In this document: one piece after another, positions 22,201 to 32,916 of the stretch
Position numbering within the stretch: position 1 is the first letter of the stretch
Layout of the letters: each line of letters opens with the position of its first letter
DNA from: Phytophthora vignae f. sp. vignae
Taxonomy: Eukaryota > Oomycota > Peronosporomycetes > Peronosporales > Peronosporaceae
NCBI GenBank assembly: GCA_016169955.1
Contig: JABJUM010000001.1
Location: 62,001-126,000 of the forward strand
Reading direction: 5' to 3'
Length of the DNA: 64,000 nucleotides
Notes under the pieces: generated by a model
What the model was told of the DNA's origin: nothing
Databases searched by the model: none
The model's input: the letters and a program-made list of their open reading frames with translations, nothing else
Translations under genes and position numbers: made by a program

Positions 22201-24459
22201 TTCAAGATTTGGTATACGTTTGGTCTATTCAGTTATCTTTGGTATTGACGAATGACATGTAATGTGCGCTGTACAGACCAACTCCTGCAACTGTATCTTC
22301 ATGAAGACCTGTTTACTGCCCTGCCGCCACGTGATGTACGTCCGGAGCACGTGCAACTACGAAACAGTGCTGCCCCCGATGCACTGCTTTCCTACACGAT
22401 GGATTGTGCAGAGTCCAGAAAACTACATCGACTCGGGAGAAATCCCGTGTGGAGGGTTGAAGCAAGGGAGCTGTCCGTCCCGACCGAAGGAGCGAGCATT
22501 GTCGGGGCCTGCGATGTACATCGAAGCCAAGGCAACAGCGGAGAAGATCATTGCAAGAATGGCACTTCAATCTACACCCACGTTTCGTATCGCGCTGAAG
22601 TGGCTTCAGGATTTCTACGAAGCGCTCAACTCCGGTGACGTGCTCGCCTTTGCAGAGCGCGAGGTTCCGGCATTCACGGGGCTTTCTCAGATGACCTCCA
22701 GAGCAAGTAAGGAGGAGTCCTGCAGCACTGCTGTTGACGTCGATGTGGCCGCTGATGGAGAAGCTGAGCCGGTGCAGAAGCAGATATCGCAGCGGAAGAT
22801 GGCAACGCTACACCCTCCGGCAAAACCGTACAAGATTCTACCGAACCCACACAAGTCTCTACCGAATCGCGAAAGCCGTCACAACAACGCCCGAAGGCAG
22901 TCGCGTGGACGCTTGCGGATCGTCCAGTGATCAATGGAATGACGAAGGCTCAGCGAAAGCGTGCCCAAGGTAAACAAGACCGTGACGCCGCATTGAAACT
23001 GGCGGCAAAGTACCGCCCACGAAAAGTGGGAAAATCGGTTTCATTCGATGATGTTGCCGCTTTACTGGACGAACCCTACAGTTATTCCACTCAAAGCCTA
23101 TGGTTGACGCGCTTGTACTGCCCCAAGTTGATGTTACCGGGCAGCTGTCCGTCCGAGCCTTCAAGATCGACCAAGACATTCCGGTTATCAAGGGTATCCC
23201 CCCGCTGCCCATTGTGACGGAAGCTATTGACGCTATCAAGATAAGGCAGGACATCGACCTTCTCGCCTACTGGCCAGACTACGGCTACGCTACATTTGAT
23301 CAGCTGGACGCTAGGGCAAGCATCCTGGAGGCGCGTCAGCGATTCGCGTTGGTGATGCGCACTACAAAGTGGATCGACGAGGTGGAGTGGCGGGTTGCAG
23401 ACCTTCGCGAGCCGTTCACAGACGCGAGCGCAACCACAAAGGTAAGAAACAATTCCAAGTATTTAAACAGAAGATGCAACAAAACTAACAAAGTATCTTG
23501 TGTATTGTAGAACGAGCACAAGGCCTACATCGAAACGATCAATCTTAGCGTAAATCGCGTGCCCGGTGAATGTGTGAACGGGCACCAACTGCTGGACTTC
23601 CGTGAGAATCTTTGGCTGCATACCACGTCCATCTTGGTGTCGCTGTTGGCTTTGCGCGACGCTTACCGGACGTAGGCATCATCAGCCCCAGCTATCACGA
23701 CTTTGCGTTACCGGAGCAAAAACGCAGGACCGCGGCAGGATTCGGGGCCAGCGACCCCAATAACAAACGTGTCATTGGGATCATTCACATCGAGCGGCAC
23801 TGGGTGGCGTTTTTAATCGACAGGACGGTCGCCAAGGGCACGAAGACGGCGACCTGCTTTATGTTCGACCCTCTCCAAAGTCGAAGCAACTACACCGTCA
23901 TTGAAAAAAGCGTGCGGACGCTGATTGAAGGCGTGCTTCAGCTAGGTGGCATGGTGAACTACGAGAAGGTAGAGTGGTGCACTCAGCAGGATAACCGTTC
24001 TTGTGGCGTGTGGTGCATCGCAGTTCTGGAGATGCTGCTTTGTGACGCTTCCTGGGACGACTGCATCTACAGGTTGCTGCCGTACCTGCAGCTGCGCTAT
24101 CTGCAGAAAGCTCTTGCTTTCGTGGGCAAACAGGCAGCTTGAGAGGGATGAGAGGGTGACTTCAACTTCAATATACATATCATTTGATTTCGGTATTATC
24201 TATGGTGTCACCGAAAATATTGTACCAAAAATAATTTTGACCGCGACACGAAAATCCGCAAAGTCCCACGATTCCCAAATTTAGAATCGTACTGAAAAGA
24301 ATGAAGCTCAATGGTGTATTTTGCATACACAAAAACGAAGATAAAATAATTTCCCCCTAGATAATGGGTAACATTTCGACACGTGTTTTTGAGGAACCGC
24401 GGCGCACCCTAAATGGTCAAATAATGGCCGTCTAAATTCGGTGGTAGCAGCATCGTCCC
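19268..24459 (+). mobile_element. Mutator-like element (MULE) with Ulp1 protease domain, 5192 bp, 9-bp TSD
   Basis: The flanks are the identical 9-mer TCCTTTTTG at 19259-19267 and 24460-24468, the target-site length typical of Mutator elements. The inverted ends are short; the shared core is GCTGCTACCACCGAA at 19274-19288 with its complement at 24437-24451. Inside is one multi-exon gene. Insertion is in coding sequence of family copy 2. Confidence 0.9.
19530..24142 (+). CDS. MULE transposase fused to a C48 (Ulp1/SENP-type) cysteine protease
   Basis: Exons by splice sites: 19530-19550, 19611-20952, 21028-21338, 21406-22192, 22277-23441 and 23511-24142. Order: basic N-terminus, a long Asp/Glu-rich stretch (20010-20330), a WRKY-GCM1/FAR1-like finger (CTHG...TKCTARV...GNHNHDL), the MULE DDE core (ILVDATHDTN; MTDKAAHEK; CQWHVITW; NNRIESKWG), a SWIM finger (CNCIFMKTCLLPCRH), a linker, then a C48 protease with His (ERHWVAF), Asp (MFDPLQS) and Gln/Cys (QQDNRSCGVW) in place. 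The protease may cleave ubiquitin-like modifiers, but its role in transposition is not established. Five one-base losses break the frame, near 21451, 21478, 22767, 23095 and 23666, each correctable by one base in a short homopolymer. The element is either freshly dead or mis-called. Confidence 0.82.
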
Positions 24460-25034
24460 TCCTTTTTGAGGCCGACTACCGCAGGGCAACTGCATTTTTC
24501 ACGCCCCATCGAACGAGAGAGTATTTGGCCACGGTATGGTGAGTACTGGATGCTGAACGACCGCCAAAAACCACGCTCGCCCGTGCCACAGTCAGAGAAA
24601 AAGATTGCACAAATTCTCGATGGACTTAAACTGCGCTTGTCCAAGCTTCCGGATGCAGAGCAGGAGGGTGCCTTTTCCGCGAGTATCAAGGCTGCAATTG
24701 AGGTTGTGCAGCTGGAGCAAGTGGAGGATGAAGAGTTACGCGTCGAGCAAGCCGTCAACACGGCACGTGCTGCCGTGAAGTGCTTATTAGATCGAAACTC
24801 CAGATCCCCCGAGTCTGATGAGCAGCAGCACCGCCTGGAGGATGTACGCCAGGTTCTATTCGCTGTAGTGCGTGCTATCCTCGATACCAAAGAGAAACTC
24901 GACGGGTCGGAACTGCGTGATCTGCATGATCTCACTAAAAGAATTGGGGAATCGTTCCCTGGATCGGCTGCACGCTTTAAATGGTACGTTTCCGAGCAAT
25001 CACGGAACACCGCAATTTTTGGCACTGAAGGAGA

Positions 25035-25421
25035 TACGAGAAATCGAGTGTGATTTCGAGGATAACTTAGTCTACAGCAACTGCGTGTTGTCTGAGGCTG
25101 AGGAATGGAGTGGTGGTTGAGGACTATGACTACTCGAAGAGACCCGAGGGTTTCTGAGAATGACTCCTGCATGCGTGCAGTTGTCGTGATTGGCTGAGGC
25201 CAATGTTGTCGGGAAGAGTCCACGGGGGTTTTACTGCTTGCGGAGCTTTCCCCTACAACAACACTTGTAAGAATAAAGATATCTCAATTTGTCCCACACC
25301 AAGCAAGTCGTTCAGGTTTTATGATTAATCTACTTGTAACTGTATTACTGAAGCTCTCCTGTCCCTCGATGCGATCGACGGACAGGATTCCAAGGTGCTC
25401 CATGGGACTTAAAGTATCGTA
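25035..25421 (+). repeat. 5' LTR of the non-coding element
   Basis: Direct repeat of 28419-28808 with only a few differences, including a CCC length change near 25253/28637. Confidence 0.9.
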
Positions 25422-28418
25422 GGTTATGAGCCCAAAGCGTGAGCGCTTGTGGGTATGCAGTTGCAAGTGATAATTGAATTTCGCGTGCATTTGAGTTTCT
25501 GGCTCCGTGAGCGGTGGAAAGATGTGGGTAAGATCCTCGTGGCTCGAATGTGGCTTCCCACGGGTATACACGATGGACGTGACACGTTGGCATGGTGGGG
25601 TATGATCGCTGAGCGCGATTCAATGCTCTTTTGTTTATAAAGCTGGATCATGGGGACGAGTACGCGTTAGACGTCTGAATATTATTCCTGCGAGAGTATC
25701 GTCGAAGATCCTGCGTGGGTTTGAGGTGCTGGTGATGCCAGCAGAAGAAAAGTGAATATTGACAATTGGTTCTCCAGCGACCGGTGTGCTGCAGACTACG
25801 GTATCGAGGAAAAGTTCTCGCTGCGCACGAGTGGATTGACACGTGTCAGGGGAGCGGAGTGCTTGTTGTTGAGTACGTAAGGCACGTCCGTAAGTTTCTT
25901 TTGTGCGACTTCGAAATCGACGGAAAGTGGCAGATGCAGCGTTTGAATGTTGGTAAGGTGATGAAGGCCCAGTCAGACGAGTATGGAAGAATATTGTTCT
26001 GTAGAAGGAGGCTGCGGCTACTAAGGCACCAACAAGCGATGTAACAATAGCTGATTTTGGATCGATGGTGGTTCAAGTTGTACTTTGCAGTGAGACTGCC
26101 GATTATGCCTTGAGAGCTAAGGCTCCTGACAGCTCCACCGTCGATGCCAACAAGATGAGTTGGCTGAGACGCATGAATTTGATGTTGTGAAATTTATTTT
26201 GAAGACTACGAAGGCGTTCGCAAGCTTATTTCGCGTACCTGAATTGTGGACAGCGTTCATGTTGGACCATGTAGAAGCTTTTGCATTCGGCGTATGGTGT
26301 TGGAATGAAAAAGAAAATATGAAATGACAGCAGTGGCAGCGATAGTGGGAGTTGTGGCTTGCGTAGCGTCTCCGAGGTCGATTGAGCAAATGGATTGAAT
26401 TAGAAGTTTGTAAGCGCACTTCTGAAGGTGGTGATGCCCTTCCAATCGACGATGTTTGGAACGGATGGTCGATTGGAAGAGTGACCTCGTGTTTTGCTGT
26501 ACGAACAGCTCGCTATTGCGACGTAGTGAGTATGTATGCGTCTGAGGATGCGGTGGTGGCTCGTTGGAAGTAGTGGGAGTGAGTCTCTCGCAAGTGCTAT
26601 CGGTGTGCTGCTTATGAGGGGAAGGAGGATTTCATTGAGAAGGGACCGAGTAGGACACCGATGAGGTCGACTGGCAGCTAGCTGATGGTATTACCGGATT
26701 AGAGGTTATGGTATAAGTTGGCGCTGCAGAAGGAGGTCATGCATCGAGATGCGTATTGCCGCCATGCTTGGTGTAAGCATGCGTCCGAAATTAAGGCAGT
26801 GCTGGTGGCAAATTTGATCGGCTTGATTTTGGAGAGGAAATGTGCGGAGTCTGTGGTGAGCCCATAGAGATATACTCCCGACTAACTTGGGTAGATGAAC
26901 AGATCGCTGATTCAGTGGGAGAAATTGACTTGTGGAAGTCAGCGATGTTCATGAGGAAACACTGTGATTGTTGCGTACAAAACACAGTGAGGCATCGGAA
27001 GAGCTGTGTTGTTCACGTTCTGCAAGGAGAGTTTATTTTCTGTGAAACTGCTACACTTTTGCGGATCTGTTAAAGTTCTACGAAGAGGTGTGAAGAGGAA
27101 GCTGCGAGCGCGAGAGCGTTGGTATTGATTGCTGCAGTTCTGTTGTGCAGCAGAATTAGTATTCGCTGGTTAAGTGGGAGAATTGAAGACTGAGATGTTC
27201 GCTATGAGTAGTGACACTGATTGAACAGCATTGCTGAACTGAAATGAGAAGCCTGGACCCAATTTGAATTTCGAATTCGTCAAAAGTTTTGCGGAAAGTG
27301 GGGTGAAGGATGGCTGTGGGCGGTCTCCATTTGGAGAAATGATCTAATCTCGAGTTGATTTACATTTGCTCATCAAGTTGCACCGAGAGTGTCAACGGAG
27401 TTTTTCGTGGGAGTAATGTGCTGCAGTGTGCTAGCCGAGAACGTGCGAGTTGGTAGTGAGAGTAATCCGGTGAATTTGACAAAGCAATCAGCGCGAGCTA
27501 CTCATCCAAGTCAAATTGATTCACGAGCAGAGTCGAATGGAAGGCAGATCATTACTTAAGCTCACCGAGAGTGTGGTGCGAGGAGATGTATGTCTAGTAG
27601 GAGTAGTGTCGAGCGAGTGGAGTTAATATCCGAGCGATGTACGACTTCACGGCAGAATGAGGTGACGAGCAATCCGTGGCGTATGGCAAAGATCATATGA
27701 TGCTAGACTAGATGCGCTCTAGATCAAGGTATTACCGAAGGGGTACGTGCTGTACTTGCTAATGCTGCCGAGATCAAGGACTTAAGTCCGGTATTCAAAA
27801 GTGAGCTGTAGTGTGCTGCTGAGGCAGACAACGCTAATGACTTGAAGTTGGTGGTGAACTACGGATTTGCTGAGAAGGGGGTCTGATTGTGGAGTGGAAA
27901 ACAGTCTGTGACTCTAAACTTGATTCACGGAGTGTGAATTGCTGGGCGACAGAGAGCAAAGAACATCTAGACGGCTGCGGTCGTGTGCGATGAATTGTGC
28001 GTGGTTGTGAGCGGCTCGCACAAGTTTGGTTGGCTGATGCGTGGGACAACTTGGGCGTCACGTTATCTAGAATGAATACGGTCGATGTGGCGTGTTTGCG
28101 GACGCAAATACCTGGTGAATTGCGGGTAGCTACGCCTACGATGCAGTCGACCAAGTAAATGCAGATGCTTTAAGTTCCCGTTCGAGTCGTCCGAAGACGA
28201 AGAGTCAGCTGCGTGCTGATGGTGTTGAATGGATGTTGTTACGTTGGCTGCATGCTAGCGGTTCGACGGTGATATCGGCTGCGTGCTCATATGTTTGGTG
28301 TGTTTCATAAAAACCCTAGCTGAGGCTACGGTGGTGCCTTACTGGACTAGGGGTGGCGAGTACTTTGGCAAACGCGGTTTGATCAAGTACGCGTTCTGCA
28401 TCCTAAGTTAAGTGGGAG

Positions 28419-28808
28419 TACGCGAAATCGAGTGTGATTTCGAGGATAACTTAGTCTACAGCAACTGCGTGTTGTCTGAGGCTGAGGAATGGAGTGGTGG
28501 TTGAGGACTATGACTACTCGAAGAGACCCGAGGGTTTCTGAGAATGACTCCTGCATGCGTGCAGTTGTCGTGATTGGCTGAGGCCAATGTTGTCGGGAAG
28601 AGTCCACGGGGGTTTTACTGCTTGCGGAGCTTTCCCCCCCTACAACAACACTCGTAAGAATAAAGATATCTCAATTTGTCCCACACCAAGCAAGTCGTTC
28701 AGGTTTTATGATTAATCTACTTGTAACTGTGTTACTGAAGCTCTCCTGTCCCTCGATGCGATCGACGGACAGGATTCCAAGGTGCTCCATAAGACTTAAA
28801 GTCTCGTA
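28419..28808 (+). repeat. 3' LTR of the non-coding element
   Basis: Matches 25035-25421. Preceded by AAGTGGGAG and followed by GGAGA. Confidence 0.9.
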
Positions 28809-29823
28809 GGAGATCGTATTTGCTGATGATTGTAAATTATGTTCATGGTTGCGTAGGTGCAACACTCAGCTACGGAAGTTCCCACAGCCAAGTACAAGAA
28901 GCCTGCAGAGATTTATATTGATGCTCAAAACAAGTTGGTCTCGATTGTGGCTGAGACCCGGAACTGGCAGGACCTGAATGACTATACTGCTGTAAGGTTT
29001 AAGGAAGTCATGGCGTTCGTGACGGAGATACTCGACGGGTCCTATGAAGACTGGGAGCCACAAAGGGATTCGAGAGTCGCAGAGCTTGTCGGTATCATGA
29101 TTGTTCGCGTTGGTGCATTCCGGGATAGCCATGTTCAGAAGAGCCGCCAGATCGAGATCCACAGGTGGGTGTACGATATGTCGGAGTCGTCGTTCTTGCC
29201 GACACTAGACCTAGTGTCTGCTCCTCCTCAGAAGCCAGCGATGGTTTACGCTACGGCCAATCCAGGATTTTGCTCCATGGCTGAAGTTGATGAAGGCTTC
29301 GAGCAAATGGCAAAGGCAAGAGCGCTAAAGTGGTTCGAGTTTCTCGCGTTGACGGCTTACACGTTCCTCGCTACAGCAACTCTGACACAGAACCAAGTTC
29401 TGTTGCCAATCGACCAGCTCAAGCGATTCAATGAGGGTCTTCAGGGGCTAAAAGATCTTGACATTACCCGGGATCCTAAGGCAGTTCTCCAGTCATACCA
29501 AGTCCTCGAAAAAATTCTTTATCTCATGCGCGTGATGATGCGCCTACGACCGGAATACCAGGAATGTTCCACCAGGTACGTGCATACGCTTGTGTCTACA
29601 ATTGCGATGTTATTTTCTCGTGTTGAGCCTTGGCCAAGTGCGTTCATAACATACTGTATGTGGTTTTGTGCATTCAGCACTGTCGACACTTGCTCTCACT
29701 CTTTCCTTCATCCAAGCGTCCGACGTTCGAGTACCTGGCAGCGGTTAACTCCACGCATGAGAGAAGCTACGAATCTGGTGAAGACTAGTGCACGTCGCCG
29801 TTTCCGTTTCTGCATGGTCTTGG

Positions 29824-29857
29824 TCCAACGGTGTTATCTGGTGATAACACCGTTGGA
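29824..29857. other. Perfect 15-bp stem, 4-nt loop hairpin
   Basis: TCCAACGGTGTTATC, loop TGGT, then the exact complement. It lies 35 bp after the alternative stop of family copy 2 (29786-29788), so it may be in a 3' UTR; in the other reading it is inside the last codons. Confidence 0.7.
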
Positions 29858-29954
29858 GTGATCGTAGATCTAAGATCTTTGCTGTGATTTTCCGAAATTG
29901 TAGTGGCAGTTTCTGAAGTGAATCCAAATCGAACGGCTAACCCATGGGTTGAAA

Positions 29955-32052
29955 CAAATACAAGTAGTACACTACATCGAGCTAACGTGTCGGTGACAAA
30001 CGGACGAGTACTTCAGAAGCTACCACGAAAAATTACAAACTTTGATCGCTACGGTGCGGGAGACCTAACTAGCTAGCTTATGCGCCGTGGACGGCGGTGT
30101 AGTTGTAGTACACCTCGTTCTCGTACTCGCTGTCGCAGTACGGGAACGACGTGTCCGAGTCCGTCGGCGCGAACAGCGTCTTGCCCGACGTGTACGTGAC
30201 GTAGCAGCCCAGGAAGCCGCACACGACGACCACGATCAGCGCCGGGATCTTCTCGTACATGGGGAGCTCGTGCCACAGCTTCTTGAGCAGGAAGATAATG
30301 GGCAGCAGGATACTGATGAGCGTGATGCACGAGGCGCCCACGAAGTCCACCATGTCCGAGAAGTGGTCCTTGAGGAGAACCGACAGGACGACCAGCACCA
30401 CGATGATGGCGACGCGCAGGATCACGTACTTGACGGCGTTCGAGCCGCGGTACTCGGCAGCCTCCGCCTCCACGTCGTCGTAGTACGGGTTCTCGGCGTC
30501 GGCGTTCGAGATGTACGACATCTTGGACGAGCGGCGGTCGTCGGTGGCCGCGTCCTTGCCGGGCGTGTTGGCAGCGGCGTACGAGGCGGCGGCGTACGTG
30601 AGGGCGTTCTCGACGTCGTCCTCCTTCTTCTTGTGCATCTTGAGCACCAGGCGCTCGGCGAGGTAGAAGGCCGGGTTCAGGATGACGGAGAAGGCGATGG
30701 TAATGTGCAGCTGCATGAAGAAGTAGGCCATGACGACGGCGCCCCAGCTCGACTTGAAGCCCAGCGTGGTGAGGCCCGTGTCCGCGTCCGGGTAGATGGA
30801 GTAGAGCAGGTTGCCCGAGATCTGGCAGCCCACCGCCGAGTACGCCGTGCTGGCCAGGATGAGGAAAAGGCATGAGATGAAGGCCATGGTGACGAACACC
30901 ACGCGCGGCATGCGCGTGGGCTCGCTGTGCTGGCGCTGCAGGGCCGGGATCACGATGCCGGCGTTGTACGCGAGCGACAGGTTGCCGAACATGCCCGCGA
31001 CCTGCGAGAACTTGAGCTCGGGCGCAGGCGGAGTCGGGTGGCCGCGCATGCCGTGCATGACGACGGCCACGCCAATGACGTCGGCGATGAGCGTGCCCGC
31101 GCATCCGGCGAACGCGGCCCCGGCGCCTTCCTTGAGCGTCGGGATGAGGCACACGGGCAGGCACATGAGCGCCATGAAGCAGATCCAGTAGGTGGGGCTG
31201 AAGGCGTCCGGGAACAGGCCGTCGAGCAGGGTGCCGCCCAGCACGAGGAAGACGCAGGGCACGAGCAGGCACGAGGCCATCTGCGAGATGACCGAGAGCC
31301 AGCGGCCCCACTTGCCCATGCACCACTCGCCCAGGTCGCTGTAGGTCTTGACGCTCTTGGGCGCCAGCAGCATCACGCGGCAGATGGCCACGGACGCGTA
31401 CACGTTGGCGAAGGCCATGAAGGCCATGCCGATGACGGCCAGCACGGGGCCGGCGCGCGAGAAGTTGCCGGGCATACCGAGCGTGCCGATGCCGTAGACG
31501 CAGCAGAAGATGTTGAGCGCCATCTTGAGGTCCTCCATCGTGAGGAACTTCCTGGCGCAGACCATGGTGGCGAACTTGCAGTCGACGGCGAGTGGGAGCT
31601 GTGGTGGGGCTGACTGCGTGCCACGAGGCAAAAGCGAGAATGAGGAGAGCGAGGCACTGCGCTGCGAAGTGCAAGTTGGCGGGGCTGCTTGTGTTTCGGA
31701 GACCTGGTACCTTCTGAGAGGTAGGTTCTGTATCTGCACACTAGGCTACTGTCAGTACATGTAGCTAGCAGGGAAGCCATGTTGGCCGGACAAGACGCCG
31801 AGATATACGGAGCTTGTCGACGATGAGGATGCGCTGGCCCGAGAGCATCCACGCCGTGCTCAGTGAGTCGGACACCCTCAAGTGCAGGTGTACAAATGTT
31901 CATCCAATCGAGGCAGACTTCCAAACAGCGCGCGTGAAGCAGGAGATCCTCACCTTCCGGCGCCCGGTGCCTATGCAGCGCATGTTTTGGCAGCCTCAAA
32001 CGAATCCAGCGATTCGGGAGAATGGTGGTCATGTTGAAGTGCACAGCAGGGG
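29955..32052. repeat. Outer palindrome arm, left
   Basis: Inverted copy of 38129-40596 (the latter also holds a 365-bp MITE and its 9-bp duplication). The arms are almost identical across the transporter gene and its 5' flank. Differences concentrate at the outer end near 29960/40590. Confidence 0.92.
30078..31565 (-). CDS. Amino acid transporter, AAAP family (palindrome copy 1)
   Basis: Membrane amino acid permease of the amino acid/auxin permease family, 495 residues from the chosen Met. That ATG (31565) sits in GCCACCATGG context and starts right before the conserved segment EDLKMALNIFCCVYGIGTLG (TM1). The frame is open for 58 more codons upstream to 31739, but that part is low-complexity and probably 5' UTR. 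About 11 membrane segments; GMPGNFSRAGP after TM1 is typical of the oomycete branch. A hydrophilic loop (KKKEDDVENAL... to YYDDVEAEAAEY) lies between the eighth and ninth segments. The product is essentially the same as the one at 38990-40477; the upstream ORF differs at one residue. Substrate not known. Confidence 0.9.
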   Translation of the reverse strand: MVCARKFLTMEDLKMALNIFCCVYGIGTLGMPGNFSRAGPVLAVIGMAFMAFANVYASVAICRVMLLAPKSVKTYSDLGEWCMGKWGRWLSVISQMASCLLVPCVFLVLGGTLLDGLFPDAFSPTYWICFMALMCLPVCLIPTLKEGAGAAFAGCAGTLIADVIGVAVVMHGMRGHPTPPAPELKFSQVAGMFGNLSLAYNAGIVIPALQRQHSEPTRMPRVVFVTMAFISCLFLILASTAYSAVGCQISGNLLYSIYPDADTGLTTLGFKSSWGAVVMAYFFMQLHITIAFSVILNPAFYLAERLVLKMHKKKEDDVENALTYAAASYAAANTPGKDAATDDRRSSKMSYISNADAENPYYDDVEAEAAEYRGSNAVKYVILRVAIIVVLVVLSVLLKDHFSDMVDFVGASCITLISILLPIIFLLKKLWHELPMYEKIPALIVVVVCGFLGCYVTYTSGKTLFAPTDSDTSFPYCDSEYENEVYYNYTAVHGA

Positions 32053-32916
32053 GCTGCTGCTTCGAGTTCGCAGTGGTGGGCCTCATCTCCTCGGTTTGTC
32101 TACAGCAGCCTGCCCAGACAAACAAACGGCACGAAACGCTGCGGAGACATACAGTTGGTGATGCGCCTCGAGCGGCTGCGGTCGACGACTCCCACGCTGA
32201 AGAGAACGGTAGAATCGCACAGACAGAACAGGGAAATCCACAGATCTGAAGGGGAACCGCACAGATAAACCGATATACCTTCCGCCGCCCTCTATTAAAG
32301 GTGTGCTGGGGGTTGCACCCCCAGACCCCCGCATAAAGAAAACTAACTCCGAGTGTGCGGCAACGGGTCCGTTCGCTGGAATGCTCGTCGCTGGGCCCGC
32401 CTCCGCAAATACCGCGCGGCCCTGCTTCGCGGGCACCCCGCGCGGGTTTGCTGCGGCTACGCTCCTCGCAACCGCTCACTACCGCCTTCTATTAAGATCA
32501 CTACTTGTCACATATTTTCACAATCTGTGGATTTCACTTTTTCGTCTGTGCGATTTACCTTATCTCCACGCTGAAGTGGCATCGAGGTCGCCCGCCCGGA
32601 AAAGGAGCGCAATGTGAGCGAGCATTCTGGTGCCAGCTTCGCGCCCCCATCCCCGCGGTCTTACTGTGGGCTTGCATTTTGCAGCAAGGGAACCGAGGAA
32701 GCATCTCCATCATTGCAGGGGATCCGGTGCCTATCGCGCCTGCACCGGCACGCTGTACAGTCAAACGAACTCTAATCAGGTGGCCAATCTCTGGCAGTGC
32801 AAAAACCCGTGCACCAGCTTTTGGGGACCAACATAGCATGACGGGCTCCGCGTCGACCGTGACGCCGTCGCGGTCACATTCAGTCGTATGCTGTGATTCG
32901 AGCAAGCGGTAATTTG
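32048..32916. repeat. Inner palindrome arm, left (holds MITE copy 1)
   Basis: Inverted copy of 34595-35086, which lacks the 365-bp MITE. Sequence is essentially identical outside the MITE. It continues directly from the outer arm. Contains only short ORFs without a recognised family. Confidence 0.9.
32202..32566. mobile_element. Mutator-type MITE, 365 bp, copy 1
   Basis: Imperfect ~45-bp inverted ends (start GAGAACGGTAGAATCGCACA; complement of the end GAGATAAGGTAAATCGCACA, both followed by GAC and a GAAATCCACAGAT block). The 9-bp duplication CACGCTGAA is at 32193-32201 and 32567-32575. The palindrome partner at about 34945 is the empty site with one CACGCTGAA, proof of insertion after the arms formed. 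Confidence 0.93.

Larger units (their letters stand above)
25035..28808 (+). mobile_element. Non-coding LTR retrotransposon (LARD-like), Copia-related ends, 3774 bp
   Basis: LTRs at 25035-25421 and 28419-28808 start TACG(A/C)GA and the right one ends TCTCGTA. The 5-bp GGAGA at 25030-25034 is repeated at 28809-28813. The polypurine tract AAGTGGGAG directly precedes the right LTR. The 3.0-kb interior (25422-28418) has only short ORFs; I find no gag, protease, integrase, RT or RNase H motif. It would have depended on an autonomous partner. It inserted at the 3' edge of a family copy 2 exon or in the adjoining intron. Confidence 0.88.
18587..29861 (+). pseudogene. Unrecognised modular family, copy 2, split by a MULE and an LTR element
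   Basis: I do not recognise the family. Segment A (18587-19267, 227 codons from ATG 18587) has an N-terminal helical module (DEVKKTEAKLADTLASLKQL...VARDVH), an acidic patch and a Ser/Arg-rich linker. A 5192-bp MULE follows. Segment B (24469-25034) resumes in the same frame after one copy of the 9-bp duplication. It holds LKLRLSKLPDAEQEGAF and a helical block ending LRDLHDLTKRIGESFPGSAA. A 3774-bp LTR element and a short intron follow. Segment C (28857-29575) holds KYKKPAEIYID, an ETRNWQDL..Y block and DWEPQRDSRVAELV. A likely 102-bp intron (29576-29677) precedes the end. Two endings are possible: TGA at 29859-29861, or TAG at 29786-29788 in another frame that reads more naturally. No lesion other than the insertions is certain in A-C. 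Function unknown. Confidence 0.7.

Noticed and set aside
23511..24142. Ulp1 domain as a free-standing host SUMO protease gene
   Set aside because: It lies inside the 9-bp-TSD MULE, and splice signals join it to the transposase exons.
30087..30875. 262-codon antisense ORF over the transporter
   Set aside because: Val/Arg/Asp-rich shadow of the transporter codons on the opposite strand.
30073..31674. 533-codon ORF overlapping the left transporter in another frame of the same strand (and its mirror at 38881-40482)
   Set aside because: Arg/His-rich, repetitive composition of a shadow frame in very GC-rich sequence; the AAAP frame has the conserved motifs.
31814..32161. Plus-strand ORF in the shared 5' flank of the transporter (115 codons)
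   Set aside because: It is conserved in both arms only because the arms are copies, is cut by the MITE in one arm, and has no recognised family.
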